Below, piece by piece: positions 25,829-33,905 of a stretch of 64,000 nucleotides of DNA. How positions within the stretch are numbered: the first letter of the stretch is position 1; the number at the start of each line of letters is the position of its first letter. The stretch is from Nitrososphaeria archaeon (lineage in GTDB: Archaea; Thermoproteota; Nitrososphaeria; Nitrososphaerales; JAAOZN01): the NCBI GenBank assembly GCA_029775855.1, contig JARVJZ010000004.1:130901-194900 (forward strand). Reading direction: 5' to 3'. The notes beneath the pieces are model-generated. The model did no database searches and was not told the origin of the DNA. It saw only the letters and a program-made list of their open reading frames with translations. Made by a program: the position numbers and the translations under genes.

Positions 25829-26254
25829 TTAAACAGAATGCTCAAAATAGTCTACTTTTAGCTGTAGAATACCCCTTAAAGAAGCTAATTCCTCGCCAAT
25901 TTTCTTTATCTCGAAGCTAGAGCCTCTTACCACAATAACCGCCAAACACTTGATTTCATCGAGATGGATGTGTAGTGTTGAGGACACCAAATTTCTATAT
26001 TTGTGCTGTATGTCGGTTATCTTCTCATCCAGTCCACCTACTTCGTGGTTATAGATCAGCAATATGACCGCTGAACCTCTTGACTTAGGTTCCTGGCTCC
26101 ATTGAAATTCGCTTATGAAGTTTCTCATTGCGGCTTGTATGGCTCTTGAGCGTTCATTATACCCCATAGATGAGGAGACCTTATCAAAGAGGTCCAGTAG
26201 GGTTGGTGGTAAGGATATGCTAATTCTCTTGACATTCTCCTCTTTTTCTTTCAA
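25829..26254 (-). CDS. nikR: NikR nickel-responsive regulator
   Basis: 141 residues. The N-terminal ribbon-helix-helix domain (VKRISISLPPTLLDLFDKV, about 8-50) is followed by an ACT-like metal domain. The four nickel ligands of NikR are all present with exact spacing: His84, His95, His97 and Cys103, corresponding to E. coli His76, His87, His89 and Cys95. It should repress nickel uptake genes when Ni is sufficient. It is co-transcribed with a VTT membrane protein; no Nik transporter is in this window. Confidence 0.93.
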   Translation of the reverse strand: MKEKEENVKRISISLPPTLLDLFDKVSSSMGYNERSRAIQAAMRNFISEFQWSQEPKSRGSAVILLIYNHEVGGLDEKITDIQHKYRNLVSSTLHIHLDEIKCLAVIVVRGSSFEIKKIGEELASLRGILQLKVDYFEHSV

Positions 26255-26298
26255 CCTAGAATAGGCACCATAGACCTTATGTATAAACTTGATGGGAC

Positions 26299-26982
26299 TT
26301 ACTTGCGTCCTGCAACCAAGAGAAGTATGTCCGAGAGGTTATCTACCAGATAGTCTGGTTCAGCATCTAAGTCACTCTTAGAGCCGAAGAATGTGCTTTT
26401 TAAGGCCACAACCACTACCCCGGCCGCTCTACCAGCCTTAACATCTATGGGGCTATCTCCTACAAACATAGCACGACTTTCAGAAACAGCAAACCTTCCT
26501 AAAACCCATTTTATACCATCAGGATAAGGTTTCAACCTAAGCCCATCGTTTCTGGTTATAATAGCGTCAAAGAAGCCTTCTAAACCAAACTTCTTTATCA
26601 TAAACTCAGTAGCTTTCCTACCGTTATTAGTAACTAAAGCGAGCTTCAAACCGAGCTTTTTAAGAGCTTGTAGAACTTGTAATGTGTCTTCAAATAAGCG
26701 CGTCGTAAGAGCAGCTTCCATCTCATATTCGTCAATTACTTCGCTAACACGCCTCATGACTTCATCCAAGTCAAGCGAACCTAATCGCTTGACTTGGAAA
26801 ACAATTTCGTCAAATATATCTTGCGTGGATTTGCGTAGAGCTTCATCAGATAAAGATATTCCCATTTCAGCCAAGATCTTCAGAACACTTATCTTGGCTT
26901 CTTTGAAACGGTATCTGAACTCAACTAAAGTGCCATCAAGATCAAATATAACTAGATCTACTGAACGATTAACGATAACCAA
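26299..26982 (-). CDS. HAD-superfamily phosphatase (phosphoglycolate phosphatase-like)
   Basis: 227 residues with HAD motif I FDLDGTLVEF, motif II LVTNN, motif III Lys in RLKPYP and motif IV FVGDSPIDVKAG. A helical cap (about 30-110) sits after motif I. Substrate unknown. The start (TTG) overlaps the end of the upstream DUF123 gene by 14 bases. Confidence 0.9.
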   Translation of the reverse strand: MVIVNRSVDLVIFDLDGTLVEFRYRFKEAKISVLKILAEMGISLSDEALRKSTQDIFDEIVFQVKRLGSLDLDEVMRRVSEVIDEYEMEAALTTRLFEDTLQVLQALKKLGLKLALVTNNGRKATEFMIKKFGLEGFFDAIITRNDGLRLKPYPDGIKWVLGRFAVSESRAMFVGDSPIDVKAGRAAGVVVVALKSTFFGSKSDLDAEPDYLVDNLSDILLLVAGRK

Positions 26983-27439
26983 TTTGCATACCTAAATTTT
27001 TGGGTTCTAATTCAAGCGTGGAATAAGCTTTCCAGATAGCATCAATAGCATCCTTCTCTCCATAAGATTTATGGTGGAGGAGATGCCCGAGACAACCTTG
27101 CTTACAATCTGAGGAGCCAAATCCTTTAATCGGTTGAGCGCCCAATAGTAAGCAGATCCTCTTATTAACTTCACACTCCATTCTCTTCTTAGTAGGTGAG
27201 AAGACGGCTTCCAACACTACACCATCACCATCAAGCAGATAATCTATATGCCAAAATCGCTTTTTATTTGGAACCAGATGTCTCCCAATCCTCCTCTCTA
27301 GGCTCGCTGAACCTTCCCCAAATGCTGAACCTGTGTAGATGTAGTAGCCCTTTTCAATATAAAGCTGTAAGCCAGATCTGAGCCTAATCGGCTTATCCTT
27401 ACATAACTCTATAAATAGACTATACACACCCTTACTCAA
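26969..27439 (-). CDS. DUF123 (GIY-YIG-related) protein
   Basis: 156 residues from a TTG. GVYSLFIEL, GYYIYTGSAFG, LERRIGRHL and FWHIDYLL are the archaeal DUF123 signatures; the fold is related to GIY-YIG nucleases and in some archaea the domain is fused to endonuclease III. A Cys cluster follows (CEVNKRIC, CKQGC, H). Likely acts on nucleic acid, role unproven. Confidence 0.85.
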   Translation of the reverse strand: MSKGVYSLFIELCKDKPIRLRSGLQLYIEKGYYIYTGSAFGEGSASLERRIGRHLVPNKKRFWHIDYLLDGDGVVLEAVFSPTKKRMECEVNKRICLLLGAQPIKGFGSSDCKQGCLGHLLHHKSYGEKDAIDAIWKAYSTLELEPKNLGMQIGYR

Positions 27440-27440
27440 A

Positions 27441-27572
27441 CTAGTCAGCTCGCCCCTTAGCGACCAAGATCAGAATTACAAGCCCAGCAAATCCCAATGC
27501 AACAATAAGTAAAGATATGGGAAACATCAGCTCAGAGCCTTTAACTGCAAGCATCAAAAACTCCTTTAGCAT
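27441..27572 (-). CDS. 43-residue single-membrane-helix protein
   Basis: Read from the sequence: ATG at 27572, stop at 27441, one base before the DUF123 start. It encodes MLKEFLMLAVKGSEL followed by one long hydrophobic helix (about 16-37) and a basic end, KGRAD. Placement and composition suggest a real small membrane protein of the same operon, but no family is recognised. Confidence 0.5.
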   Translation of the reverse strand: MLKEFLMLAVKGSELMFPISLLIVALGFAGLVILILVAKGRAD

Positions 27573-27668
27573 CCCAAAAGATGTGATTAGACACCATCTT
27601 AAAGTTTAAGTTCGGTAATCAAAAGGGTTAAAAGTTAAGTATAGCCAGTTCGAATCCCATATTGAAGG

Positions 27669-28892
27669 TTGATTAGAGAAATGAACTTGGAACAAGGACC
27701 TTGGGTAGGCGACAAATGGTGGGTCAGCCACTTCAACTATGTAGAAGAGGTAAGAAAGAACTTCAACCTACCTAACAGAGTCGAAATATACGATGTGACT
27801 CTTAGAGACGGGGAGCAGACACCCGGAGTAGTCTTCAAAAAGGAAGAAAAACTGCACATAGCACAGCTCCTAGACGAAGCTGGTGTGCATAGAATCGAAG
27901 CCGGCATGCCAGTAGTCTCATCTGAAGACGCTGAGGCAGTCAAAGCCATAGCCCACGCCGGGCTTAAGGCAAAGATCTTTGGCTTCTGCCGTATGGTGAA
28001 GGGCGATATCGACGCTGCGATAAAAAGTGATGTTCAAGGAGTAATAATAGAGGGACCTGTCGGTGTGCCTAAGCTGAAGCAGTTCGGCTGGCCTTACGAT
28101 GAAGTCGTTAAGAAAGCTATAGAGGCTGTGGATTATGCTAAAGCGCACGGGCTGCAGACAGCATTCTTCTCTGTAGATATGACTAGAGCGGAACTCTCAT
28201 TCATAAAGAGGCTGTTGAGCGAAATAGGCACACAAACAAAGGTTGACTCCTTCATTGTTGTTGATACGTTTGGTTGCGCTTTACCCGAGGCTATGGCCTA
28301 CTTGGTTAGGGAGCTCAAGAAGGTGGTTAAGCAGCCGCTTGAAATGCACTGCCACAACGACTTTGGCTTGGGTACGGCTTGCACATTAGCTGGTATAGCT
28401 GCTGGAGCTGAGGTAGCGCATACGTCTGTTAACGGCATAGGTGAGAGAACTGGAAACGTCTCTTTTGAGGAAGTTGTTATGGGTTTGAAGTATCTTTATG
28501 GTGTCGATTTAGATATAAAGACTGAAAAGTTATATGAGTTATCTAAAGTCGTTGAACAATACTCAAGGTTCAAGGTTCCAGTTAATAAGCCGTTTGTAGG
28601 CGATCGAGCCTTTACCAGAGAAGCAGGAATATCAATCGCTGGTTGGGTTAAGTACTACCTCGGTTCAGAACCTATTCTCCCTGAGTTGGTAGGCAATAGA
28701 CACGGTGTAGTTATGGGGAAGAAGAGTGGTAGGCATTCGGTTGAGTGGAAACTGCAGCAGCTAGGTATGCACGCTCCTCCTGAAAAGATCCCACTGATAC
28801 TTGAGGAGCTTAAAAACGAGTCTGTAAGAAGAAAAGCAGCGATAGAGGATGAAGACTTCAAGAGCATAGTCGCCAAGGTGCTTTCGTCTTAA
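27669..28892 (+). CDS. Homocitrate/isopropylmalate synthase-family enzyme without regulatory domain
   Basis: 407 residues. DVTLRDGEQTPG (about 42-53), the His pair in MHCHNDFGLG, and GIGERTGNVSFEEV define the DRE-TIM acyltransferases. The C-terminus (about 310-407) is a short helical subdomain; the LeuA allosteric domain is missing. That architecture fits homocitrate synthase or (methanogen-type) AksA-like chain-extending enzymes better than LeuA. GDKWWVSHFNY before the barrel is a lineage-specific extension. Start could be TTG at 27669 or the ATG at 27681. Confidence 0.85.
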   Translation: MIREMNLEQGPWVGDKWWVSHFNYVEEVRKNFNLPNRVEIYDVTLRDGEQTPGVVFKKEEKLHIAQLLDEAGVHRIEAGMPVVSSEDAEAVKAIAHAGLKAKIFGFCRMVKGDIDAAIKSDVQGVIIEGPVGVPKLKQFGWPYDEVVKKAIEAVDYAKAHGLQTAFFSVDMTRAELSFIKRLLSEIGTQTKVDSFIVVDTFGCALPEAMAYLVRELKKVVKQPLEMHCHNDFGLGTACTLAGIAAGAEVAHTSVNGIGERTGNVSFEEVVMGLKYLYGVDLDIKTEKLYELSKVVEQYSRFKVPVNKPFVGDRAFTREAGISIAGWVKYYLGSEPILPELVGNRHGVVMGKKSGRHSVEWKLQQLGMHAPPEKIPLILEELKNESVRRKAAIEDEDFKSIVAKVLSS

Positions 28893-28989
28893 ATCGGAGT
28901 GTGAGTGGCTTTCTCAATAACCCCATCTCTTCAAAAAGTTTAACTAACAAGAGAAGAAAACACAGCTCAGCAGAAGAGAAGCGGCTAAA

Positions 28990-29661
28990 GTGAGCCATAT
29001 GCTAGCAATCTTTGACTTAGAGGGTGTTCTTGTCGACGGGGAATTCCTTCCAGAATTAGCCAAGCTTAAAGGTATAGAGGATAGGATCTGGGATATAACG
29101 CTGAAAGGGATAAGAGGGGAAATAAACTGGGAAGATGGTTTACGAATGAGAATAGAAGAGCTAAAGGGCGCAAGCTACAGCGACTGCGTAAACATATCTA
29201 ACAGCCTTAGGCTTATGCCGGGCGCTAAAGAAGTCTGTAAAGCACTAAGAGAGATGGGGTTTATGTTGGCATCAGTTTCAGGAGGATTCACTTTACTTGC
29301 TGAGCGTGTTCAAAAAGAACTCGGCTTGGACTATTTTTTCGCTAATGAGTTAGTGTTTGTAGCGGATAAATTAAATTCTGTAGTTATAAGAGTTAACTCA
29401 AATAAGGCAAACTCGATTCAAGGTTTGGTAAGGGCGTTAAAGGAGCCTAAGGAGCAGATAATAGCTGTGGTGGATGGGGCTAATGACCTTACACTCTTTG
29501 AACTAGCGGGGTTAAGAGTGGCGTTCTGCGCACAACCTGTAGTAGAATCTAATGCAGACGTGGTCATAAAAAATAAAGATTTGAGGCTTATCTTACCGCA
29601 TATCAGAAGATATATCAATAATTTAGAAAACAACGGCATCATAATCAAGAAATACAGATAA
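28990..29661 (+). CDS. SerB-like HAD phosphatase
   Basis: 223 residues from GTG (or the ATG three codons on). Motif I reads FDLEGVLVDGE: the nucleophile Asp is present but the usual second Asp is Glu, as in ThrH-type phosphoserine phosphatases. ASVSGGFTLLAERV is motif II, and VVDGANDLTLF motif IV. Most like phosphoserine phosphatase; the change in motif I leaves the substrate open. Confidence 0.8.
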   Translation: MSHMLAIFDLEGVLVDGEFLPELAKLKGIEDRIWDITLKGIRGEINWEDGLRMRIEELKGASYSDCVNISNSLRLMPGAKEVCKALREMGFMLASVSGGFTLLAERVQKELGLDYFFANELVFVADKLNSVVIRVNSNKANSIQGLVRALKEPKEQIIAVVDGANDLTLFELAGLRVAFCAQPVVESNADVVIKNKDLRLILPHIRRYINNLENNGIIIKKYR

Positions 29662-29772
29662 AATAGAGAGACTCACCTTGAAAAACCTAAACTATTTAGT
29701 GATCTTATTCGGTCTAAATTATGCTAAGCATATATCTTAGAAAAGGTTAATCACAGCTCGGAGGCGCCTAAC

Positions 29773-30342
29773 TTGCTGGAGGATGGAGGGTTGATAGAGA
29801 TACGCTGGCACGGGCGAGGTGGACAAGGTGCTGTCACGGCTGCTGAACTATTTGCACACGCGGCTATAAATCAAGGCTGGTACGCTCAAGCATCCCCTTC
29901 TTTTGGTCCAGAGAGGCGTGGTGCACCCGTGATGGCTTATAATAGATTAGACAATGTGCCCATAGGTATAAGGTCTGAAGTCTATGAGCCAGATGTTGTT
30001 GTAGTTATAGATCCAAGTCTTCTGAAGATGGTAAATGTGCTGGAGGGCCTTAAAGAAAATGGGACGCTTATAATAAATACAAGGAAGACGATAAATGATA
30101 TTAGAGGAGAATTGGGTTTAAACTACCGAATCGCAGTTATAGATGCCAAAAAAATAGCGCTTGAAACACTTGGGGTACCAATAGTCAACACAACGATGCT
30201 AGGAGCAGTTACTAGAGTAATCGGTCTAGTTGACTTAGAATTTATTTTAGACGCTGTAAAAGAACGATTCAGTGCAAAAGCCAGTGAAATGAATGCTAAA
30301 GCGGTAGCAAGAGGGTTCAACGAAGTTAAAATAGGTGAGTAG
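29773..30342 (+). CDS. porG: 2-oxoacid:ferredoxin oxidoreductase gamma subunit
   Basis: 189 residues from a TTG. EIRWHGRGGQGAVTAAELFA is the gamma-subunit signature. First gene of a gamma-delta-alpha-beta operon; the next gene starts within its last codons. The complex oxidatively decarboxylates pyruvate or a related 2-oxoacid to acyl-CoA with reduction of ferredoxin. Confidence 0.94.
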   Translation: MLEDGGLIEIRWHGRGGQGAVTAAELFAHAAINQGWYAQASPSFGPERRGAPVMAYNRLDNVPIGIRSEVYEPDVVVVIDPSLLKMVNVLEGLKENGTLIINTRKTINDIRGELGLNYRIAVIDAKKIALETLGVPIVNTTMLGAVTRVIGLVDLEFILDAVKERFSAKASEMNAKAVARGFNEVKIGE

Positions 30343-30631
30343 ATTGACCACTGACAAACCTACAGTTAAAAACCTACCAATAGCAGGCATAATCTTCGTC
30401 CCAGGTTCAGCAAAAGAGTATAACACAGGCGCATTTAGAAGCCAGAAGCCAATCCTAGACGCTAAACTTTGTACTAAATGTGGAATGTGCTGGGTTTACT
30501 GCCCAGATGGAGCGGTCTTTGTCAACTCTGAAGGCATGTATGAAATCAACTTAAAGTATTGTAAGGGCTGTGGGATATGCTCTGAAGAATGCGCTAGAAA
30601 GGCCATTAAGATGGTTGATGAGGAGGAGTAA
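30335..30631 (+). CDS. porD: 2-oxoacid:ferredoxin oxidoreductase delta subunit (ferredoxin)
   Basis: 98 residues from GTG, overlapping the gamma gene by 8 bases. Two 4Fe-4S motifs: CTKCGMCWVYCP and CKGCGICSEECA. The preceding NTGAFRSQKPILD is typical of PorD. It shuttles electrons from the catalytic subunits to soluble ferredoxin. Confidence 0.94.
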   Translation: MSRLTTDKPTVKNLPIAGIIFVPGSAKEYNTGAFRSQKPILDAKLCTKCGMCWVYCPDGAVFVNSEGMYEINLKYCKGCGICSEECARKAIKMVDEEE

Positions 30632-30633
30632 AG

Positions 30634-31815
30634 TTGGGTAAGCGGATCTCTATAGAATGCGCACACGCAGCATCCTTAGCCGTCAAGTTAGCTAATGTAG
30701 ATGTAATAGCAGCCTACCCTATAACACCGCAGACACATATCGTAGAGCGCTTAGCGGAATATGTGGCAAATGGAGAACTCGATGCAGAATACATAAATGT
30801 CGAATCAGAGCATTCAGCTATGAGCGCATGCATAGGTGCGAGTGCAGCTGGAGCTAGAGTCTACACGTCAACGGCTGGTCAAGGGTTAGCTCTTATGCAC
30901 GAAATGCTCTTCATTGCTGCTGGGAACAGGCTTCCTATAGTTATGGGTGTGGCAAATAGATCACTTTCACCAAACTTGAACATATGGGGTGACCAAAGCG
31001 ACATGATGGCTTCTAGAGACTGCGGATGGATCCAGATATATGCTGAAAACGCGCAGGAGGTCTTTGACCACACGCTTCAAGCCTTTAAGATTGCTGAAGA
31101 TGAGCGCGTTCTCTTACCTGTGGCTGTTTGCTTCGACGGTTTCCACGTCACACACGTTATAGAGCCTCTTATTACACTCGACCAAGAAGAGGTTGACCGC
31201 TTTCTACCCAAACATAGAAAGGCAGTATACAAGCTTACACCCGACCAGCCAAGCACGTGGGGTCCTGTTGCCGGGCCTGATATCCAGACGGAGTTGAAGG
31301 TTCAAAATGAATGGGCGCTGAATTCATCGAAGGATGTAATCTTAGAAGTTTGGCGTGAATTTGGCGATCTATTTGGGCGATACTATGCGCCCCTTGAGAC
31401 ATATAAAGTCGAGGATGCTGATGCCGTTATACTCATATTAGGGGGCTTTGCGGGAACGGGAAGAGTGGCTATAGATAAGATGAGGGAAGAGGGCAAGAAG
31501 ATAGGTTTAGTTAAACTTAGACTCTACAGACCATTCCCCATACAAGAAGTGAAAGATCTTTTGACTAGAGTTAAGGCTGTGGCTGTAGTGGATAGGGCAA
31601 TATCTGCAGGAGGATTAGGAGGCCCGGTCTACGGCGATATAAGAAACATACTATATGATGAAGAGCATCGACCGAAAGTTCTAAGTTTCATAGCAGGCTT
31701 AGGAGGACGGGACATAACGGTAAAGGACTTTAAGAGGATAGGTGAGAAGGTGCTAGACGTGGCAGCCAAAGGGCATAGTGAACATAAGGTTGACTTTATT
31801 CAGGTGAGGATATAA
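30634..31815 (+). CDS. porA: 2-oxoacid:ferredoxin oxidoreductase alpha subunit
   Basis: 393 residues; TTG start with GAGGAG upstream. AAYPITPQTHIVE and NVESEHSAMSA are the alpha-subunit substrate-site motifs, and TSTAGQGLALMHE follows. The C-terminal transketolase-like domain contains RPFPIQEV. The alpha type with YPITPQT and a separate gamma and delta gene fits pyruvate as substrate, though other 2-oxoacids are possible. Confidence 0.93.
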   Translation: MGKRISIECAHAASLAVKLANVDVIAAYPITPQTHIVERLAEYVANGELDAEYINVESEHSAMSACIGASAAGARVYTSTAGQGLALMHEMLFIAAGNRLPIVMGVANRSLSPNLNIWGDQSDMMASRDCGWIQIYAENAQEVFDHTLQAFKIAEDERVLLPVAVCFDGFHVTHVIEPLITLDQEEVDRFLPKHRKAVYKLTPDQPSTWGPVAGPDIQTELKVQNEWALNSSKDVILEVWREFGDLFGRYYAPLETYKVEDADAVILILGGFAGTGRVAIDKMREEGKKIGLVKLRLYRPFPIQEVKDLLTRVKAVAVVDRAISAGGLGGPVYGDIRNILYDEEHRPKVLSFIAGLGGRDITVKDFKRIGEKVLDVAAKGHSEHKVDFIQVRI

Positions 31816-31816
31816 G

Positions 31817-32752
31817 ATGAGCGCACAAGCATTCAGAAGCATAAAAGATATTCCTCTTGAGGAATACTTTACACCAGGCCATAGAGCCTGCCAAGGATGC
31901 GGGGAAACCATAGCAGTTAGGCATATTTTGAAAGCAGCCGGACCTGATGTAATTGTGGTGAACGCTACTGGATGCCTTGAAGTAATTTCATCACCCTACC
32001 CCTACACAGCTTGGGCTGTGCCTTGGTATCACGTCGCTTTTGAAAATGCTGCCGCTGTAGCTTCTGGTATTGAGGCTGCTCTGAAGGTTTTAACGAGGAA
32101 GAATTTGATCTCTGGGAAGAAGATTCATGTGGTTTGCTTTGCTGGAGACGGGGGCACAGCAGACATAGGTTTTCAAGCGCTCTCTGGCGCCTTAGAGCGG
32201 GGGCACGACTTCCTTTACGTATGTTTAGATAACGAAGCATATATGAACACAGGCATCCAGAGGTCGAGCTCAACACCATACGGCGCTTGGACCACAACCT
32301 CTCCGCCTGGTAAAGTAAAACCAGCTGGTCAGATGACATATAAGAAGGATCTACCTTCAATATTCGCTGCACATGGAATACCTTACGTGGCAACAGCAAC
32401 AGTAGCCTATCCACTAGACCTCATTAATAAGGCTAAGAAGGGGCTTGAGGTTGAAGGGCCTGCTTATCTACATGTATACACTCCTTGCTCACCAGGATGG
32501 CGGATTCCAAGTGAAAAGGTGGTTCAAGTTAGTAGGCTTGGTGTTCAGACAGGTATGTTCCTCATCTACGAGGTTGAGAATGGGCAGTTGAGGTTGACGG
32601 TCAAGCCTTCGCGAAGGAAGCCTGTTACTGAGTATCTTAAGATGCAGGGTAGGTTTAGGCACCTCTCTGATGAAGATGTTGAGAGGATTCAGCGCCTCGT
32701 TGATGAGCGGTGTGCTAAGTTTGGGCTTCCTCCCTTAGAAGCTTCTACTTAG
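31817..32752 (+). CDS. porB: 2-oxoacid:ferredoxin oxidoreductase beta subunit
   Basis: 311 residues. Cys pair in CQGCGE and the later Cys residues bind the proximal cluster; GDGGTADIGFQAL with NEAYMNTG forms the thiamine-diphosphate/Mg site. One base separates it from porA. Its end overlaps the convergent adenosyltransferase gene by eight bases. Confidence 0.94.
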   Translation: MSAQAFRSIKDIPLEEYFTPGHRACQGCGETIAVRHILKAAGPDVIVVNATGCLEVISSPYPYTAWAVPWYHVAFENAAAVASGIEAALKVLTRKNLISGKKIHVVCFAGDGGTADIGFQALSGALERGHDFLYVCLDNEAYMNTGIQRSSSTPYGAWTTTSPPGKVKPAGQMTYKKDLPSIFAAHGIPYVATATVAYPLDLINKAKKGLEVEGPAYLHVYTPCSPGWRIPSEKVVQVSRLGVQTGMFLIYEVENGQLRLTVKPSRRKPVTEYLKMQGRFRHLSDEDVERIQRLVDERCAKFGLPPLEAST

Positions 32753-33290
32753 CTGAGTTCCCGCTGATCCACTCTTTCTCAACCACGCCACTCTTTAATG
32801 CTGTGTATCTTGCCGCTACATATAGTAGTGAAGATAGTCTGTTAAGATATTTGACGGAAGAGAGTAGTCGTGAATCTGTTCTTGATAGCTTCACTATGAT
32901 GCGCTCAGCCCGCCTTACTACACTTCTCGCCAAGTATAGTGAGGCTACAGCTGGTGTTCCATTTGGAAGCACGAATCTACGGTAATCAGGTAGAGCTTTG
33001 GCAAGTATATTTAGATGCTCTTCCAGAACCTTCACCATACTTTCATTCACGCGGCTTTCTGAAATTGGGGAGATAACATCCAAGCCGATTAGGAAGAAGT
33101 CTTGCTGCACCGCTTCGAGTATGCTGTTTATTTCTGGTAGATTGACGAAGCTTCTAGACAAGCCTATCATAGAGTTTGCTTCATCGAGCTCGCCTAAAGC
33201 CTCTATTCTAATGTCATCTTTACCAACTCTAACGCCTTTTAGAAGGCTTGTCTCACCTTTATCTCCACTACCCGTATAGAACTTGGTCAT
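32745..33290 (-). CDS. pduO: PduO-type cob(I)alamin adenosyltransferase
   Basis: 181 residues. FYTGSGDKGETSLL is the ATP-binding motif, GELDEANSMIG and SLYLARSVVRRAERII complete the PduO signature. It transfers adenosyl from ATP to cob(I)alamin to make coenzyme B12. Monocistronic and divergent from the next gene. Confidence 0.93.
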   Translation of the reverse strand: MTKFYTGSGDKGETSLLKGVRVGKDDIRIEALGELDEANSMIGLSRSFVNLPEINSILEAVQQDFFLIGLDVISPISESRVNESMVKVLEEHLNILAKALPDYRRFVLPNGTPAVASLYLARSVVRRAERIIVKLSRTDSRLLSSVKYLNRLSSLLYVAARYTALKSGVVEKEWISGNSAK

Positions 33291-33371
33291 ACAGCATCCT
33301 CATACTGTGATGGTTGATTAAAATCCTTACCTTCCTCTTATGTTACAATCAAAACACTTTTTAGTCTAATA

Positions 33372-33387
33372 CGCTTAATATTAAGCG
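33372..33387. promoter_or_regulatory. 16-bp perfect palindrome before a small gene
   Basis: CGCTTAATATTAAGCG lies between a TATA-like CTTTTTAGTC (about 33357) and the ATG at 33390. Its position between TATA box and start suits an operator for the 92-residue gene; a chance palindrome is possible. Confidence 0.5.
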
Positions 33388-33389
33388 GC

Positions 33390-33668
33390 ATGACCCTAGG
33401 CTTTGTCATATTTTATAGAGTAAGGGAGCTAACGCCTAAGGAGCTAGAGGACTCAAAGAAGAAGTGGGAGGATTTCAAGCAGAAGAAGTGGCCTAAAGAT
33501 GTGAAGCTGGTAGGTGAATACGACCACGCATTCGGTATAGGGTACAACGGCTTCTTTGTGGTTGAGGCTGAGGATTACGATGCTTTCTTAAAGTTCTATG
33601 ACACCTTTAGGGATCACACTAGATGGTATGTGACTGAAACTAGAACGATAACTGGGGTTAAGCAGTAG
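33390..33668 (+). CDS. Small conserved-looking protein, probable dimeric alpha/beta barrel
   Basis: 92 residues, soluble, charged, starting LGFVIFYRVRELTP and containing EYDHAFGIGYNGFFVVEAEDYDAFLKF. The pattern (strand, long helix, strand, GxxGFFVVEAED) resembles DUF3303/ferredoxin-like dimeric barrels. Function unknown. A 16-bp palindrome sits directly upstream. Confidence 0.65.
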   Translation: MTLGFVIFYRVRELTPKELEDSKKKWEDFKQKKWPKDVKLVGEYDHAFGIGYNGFFVVEAEDYDAFLKFYDTFRDHTRWYVTETRTITGVKQ

Positions 33669-33676
33669 GCGCCCCT

Positions 33677-33871
33677 TCAACTCCTTTTTTCTTTTTGTAA
33701 GACCCCTTTTAGCCACGCTTCTAAGGTGATCTCTGGGGGGCGCTCGTAAGTCTTTTCAAAACCGCATTTGTTGCATCTCACATATACTCTTACAACATTT
33801 CTTAATGGGTTTTGTGTTGTACTTACTTTGAGGCTACCACCGCATACTGGGCAATTTACCTCACTGCTCAT
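33677..33871 (-). CDS. Zinc-ribbon protein
   Basis: 64 residues with CPVCGG and CNKCGF, a classic zinc ribbon, followed by a short helical tail EITLEAWLKGVLQ. Probably a small nucleic-acid or protein-binding factor; no family assigned. Confidence 0.7.
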   Translation of the reverse strand: MSSEVNCPVCGGSLKVSTTQNPLRNVVRVYVRCNKCGFEKTYERPPEITLEAWLKGVLQKEKRS

Positions 33872-33905
33872 ACCTTAGGTTATTATGTGAACCCGTATAT
33901 GAAGA

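Noticed and set aside
27647-27658. tRNA T-arm-like AGTTCGAATCCC
   Set aside because: Only the B-box-like core matches; no acceptor or anticodon stem can be formed around it, so it is chance or too decayed to call.
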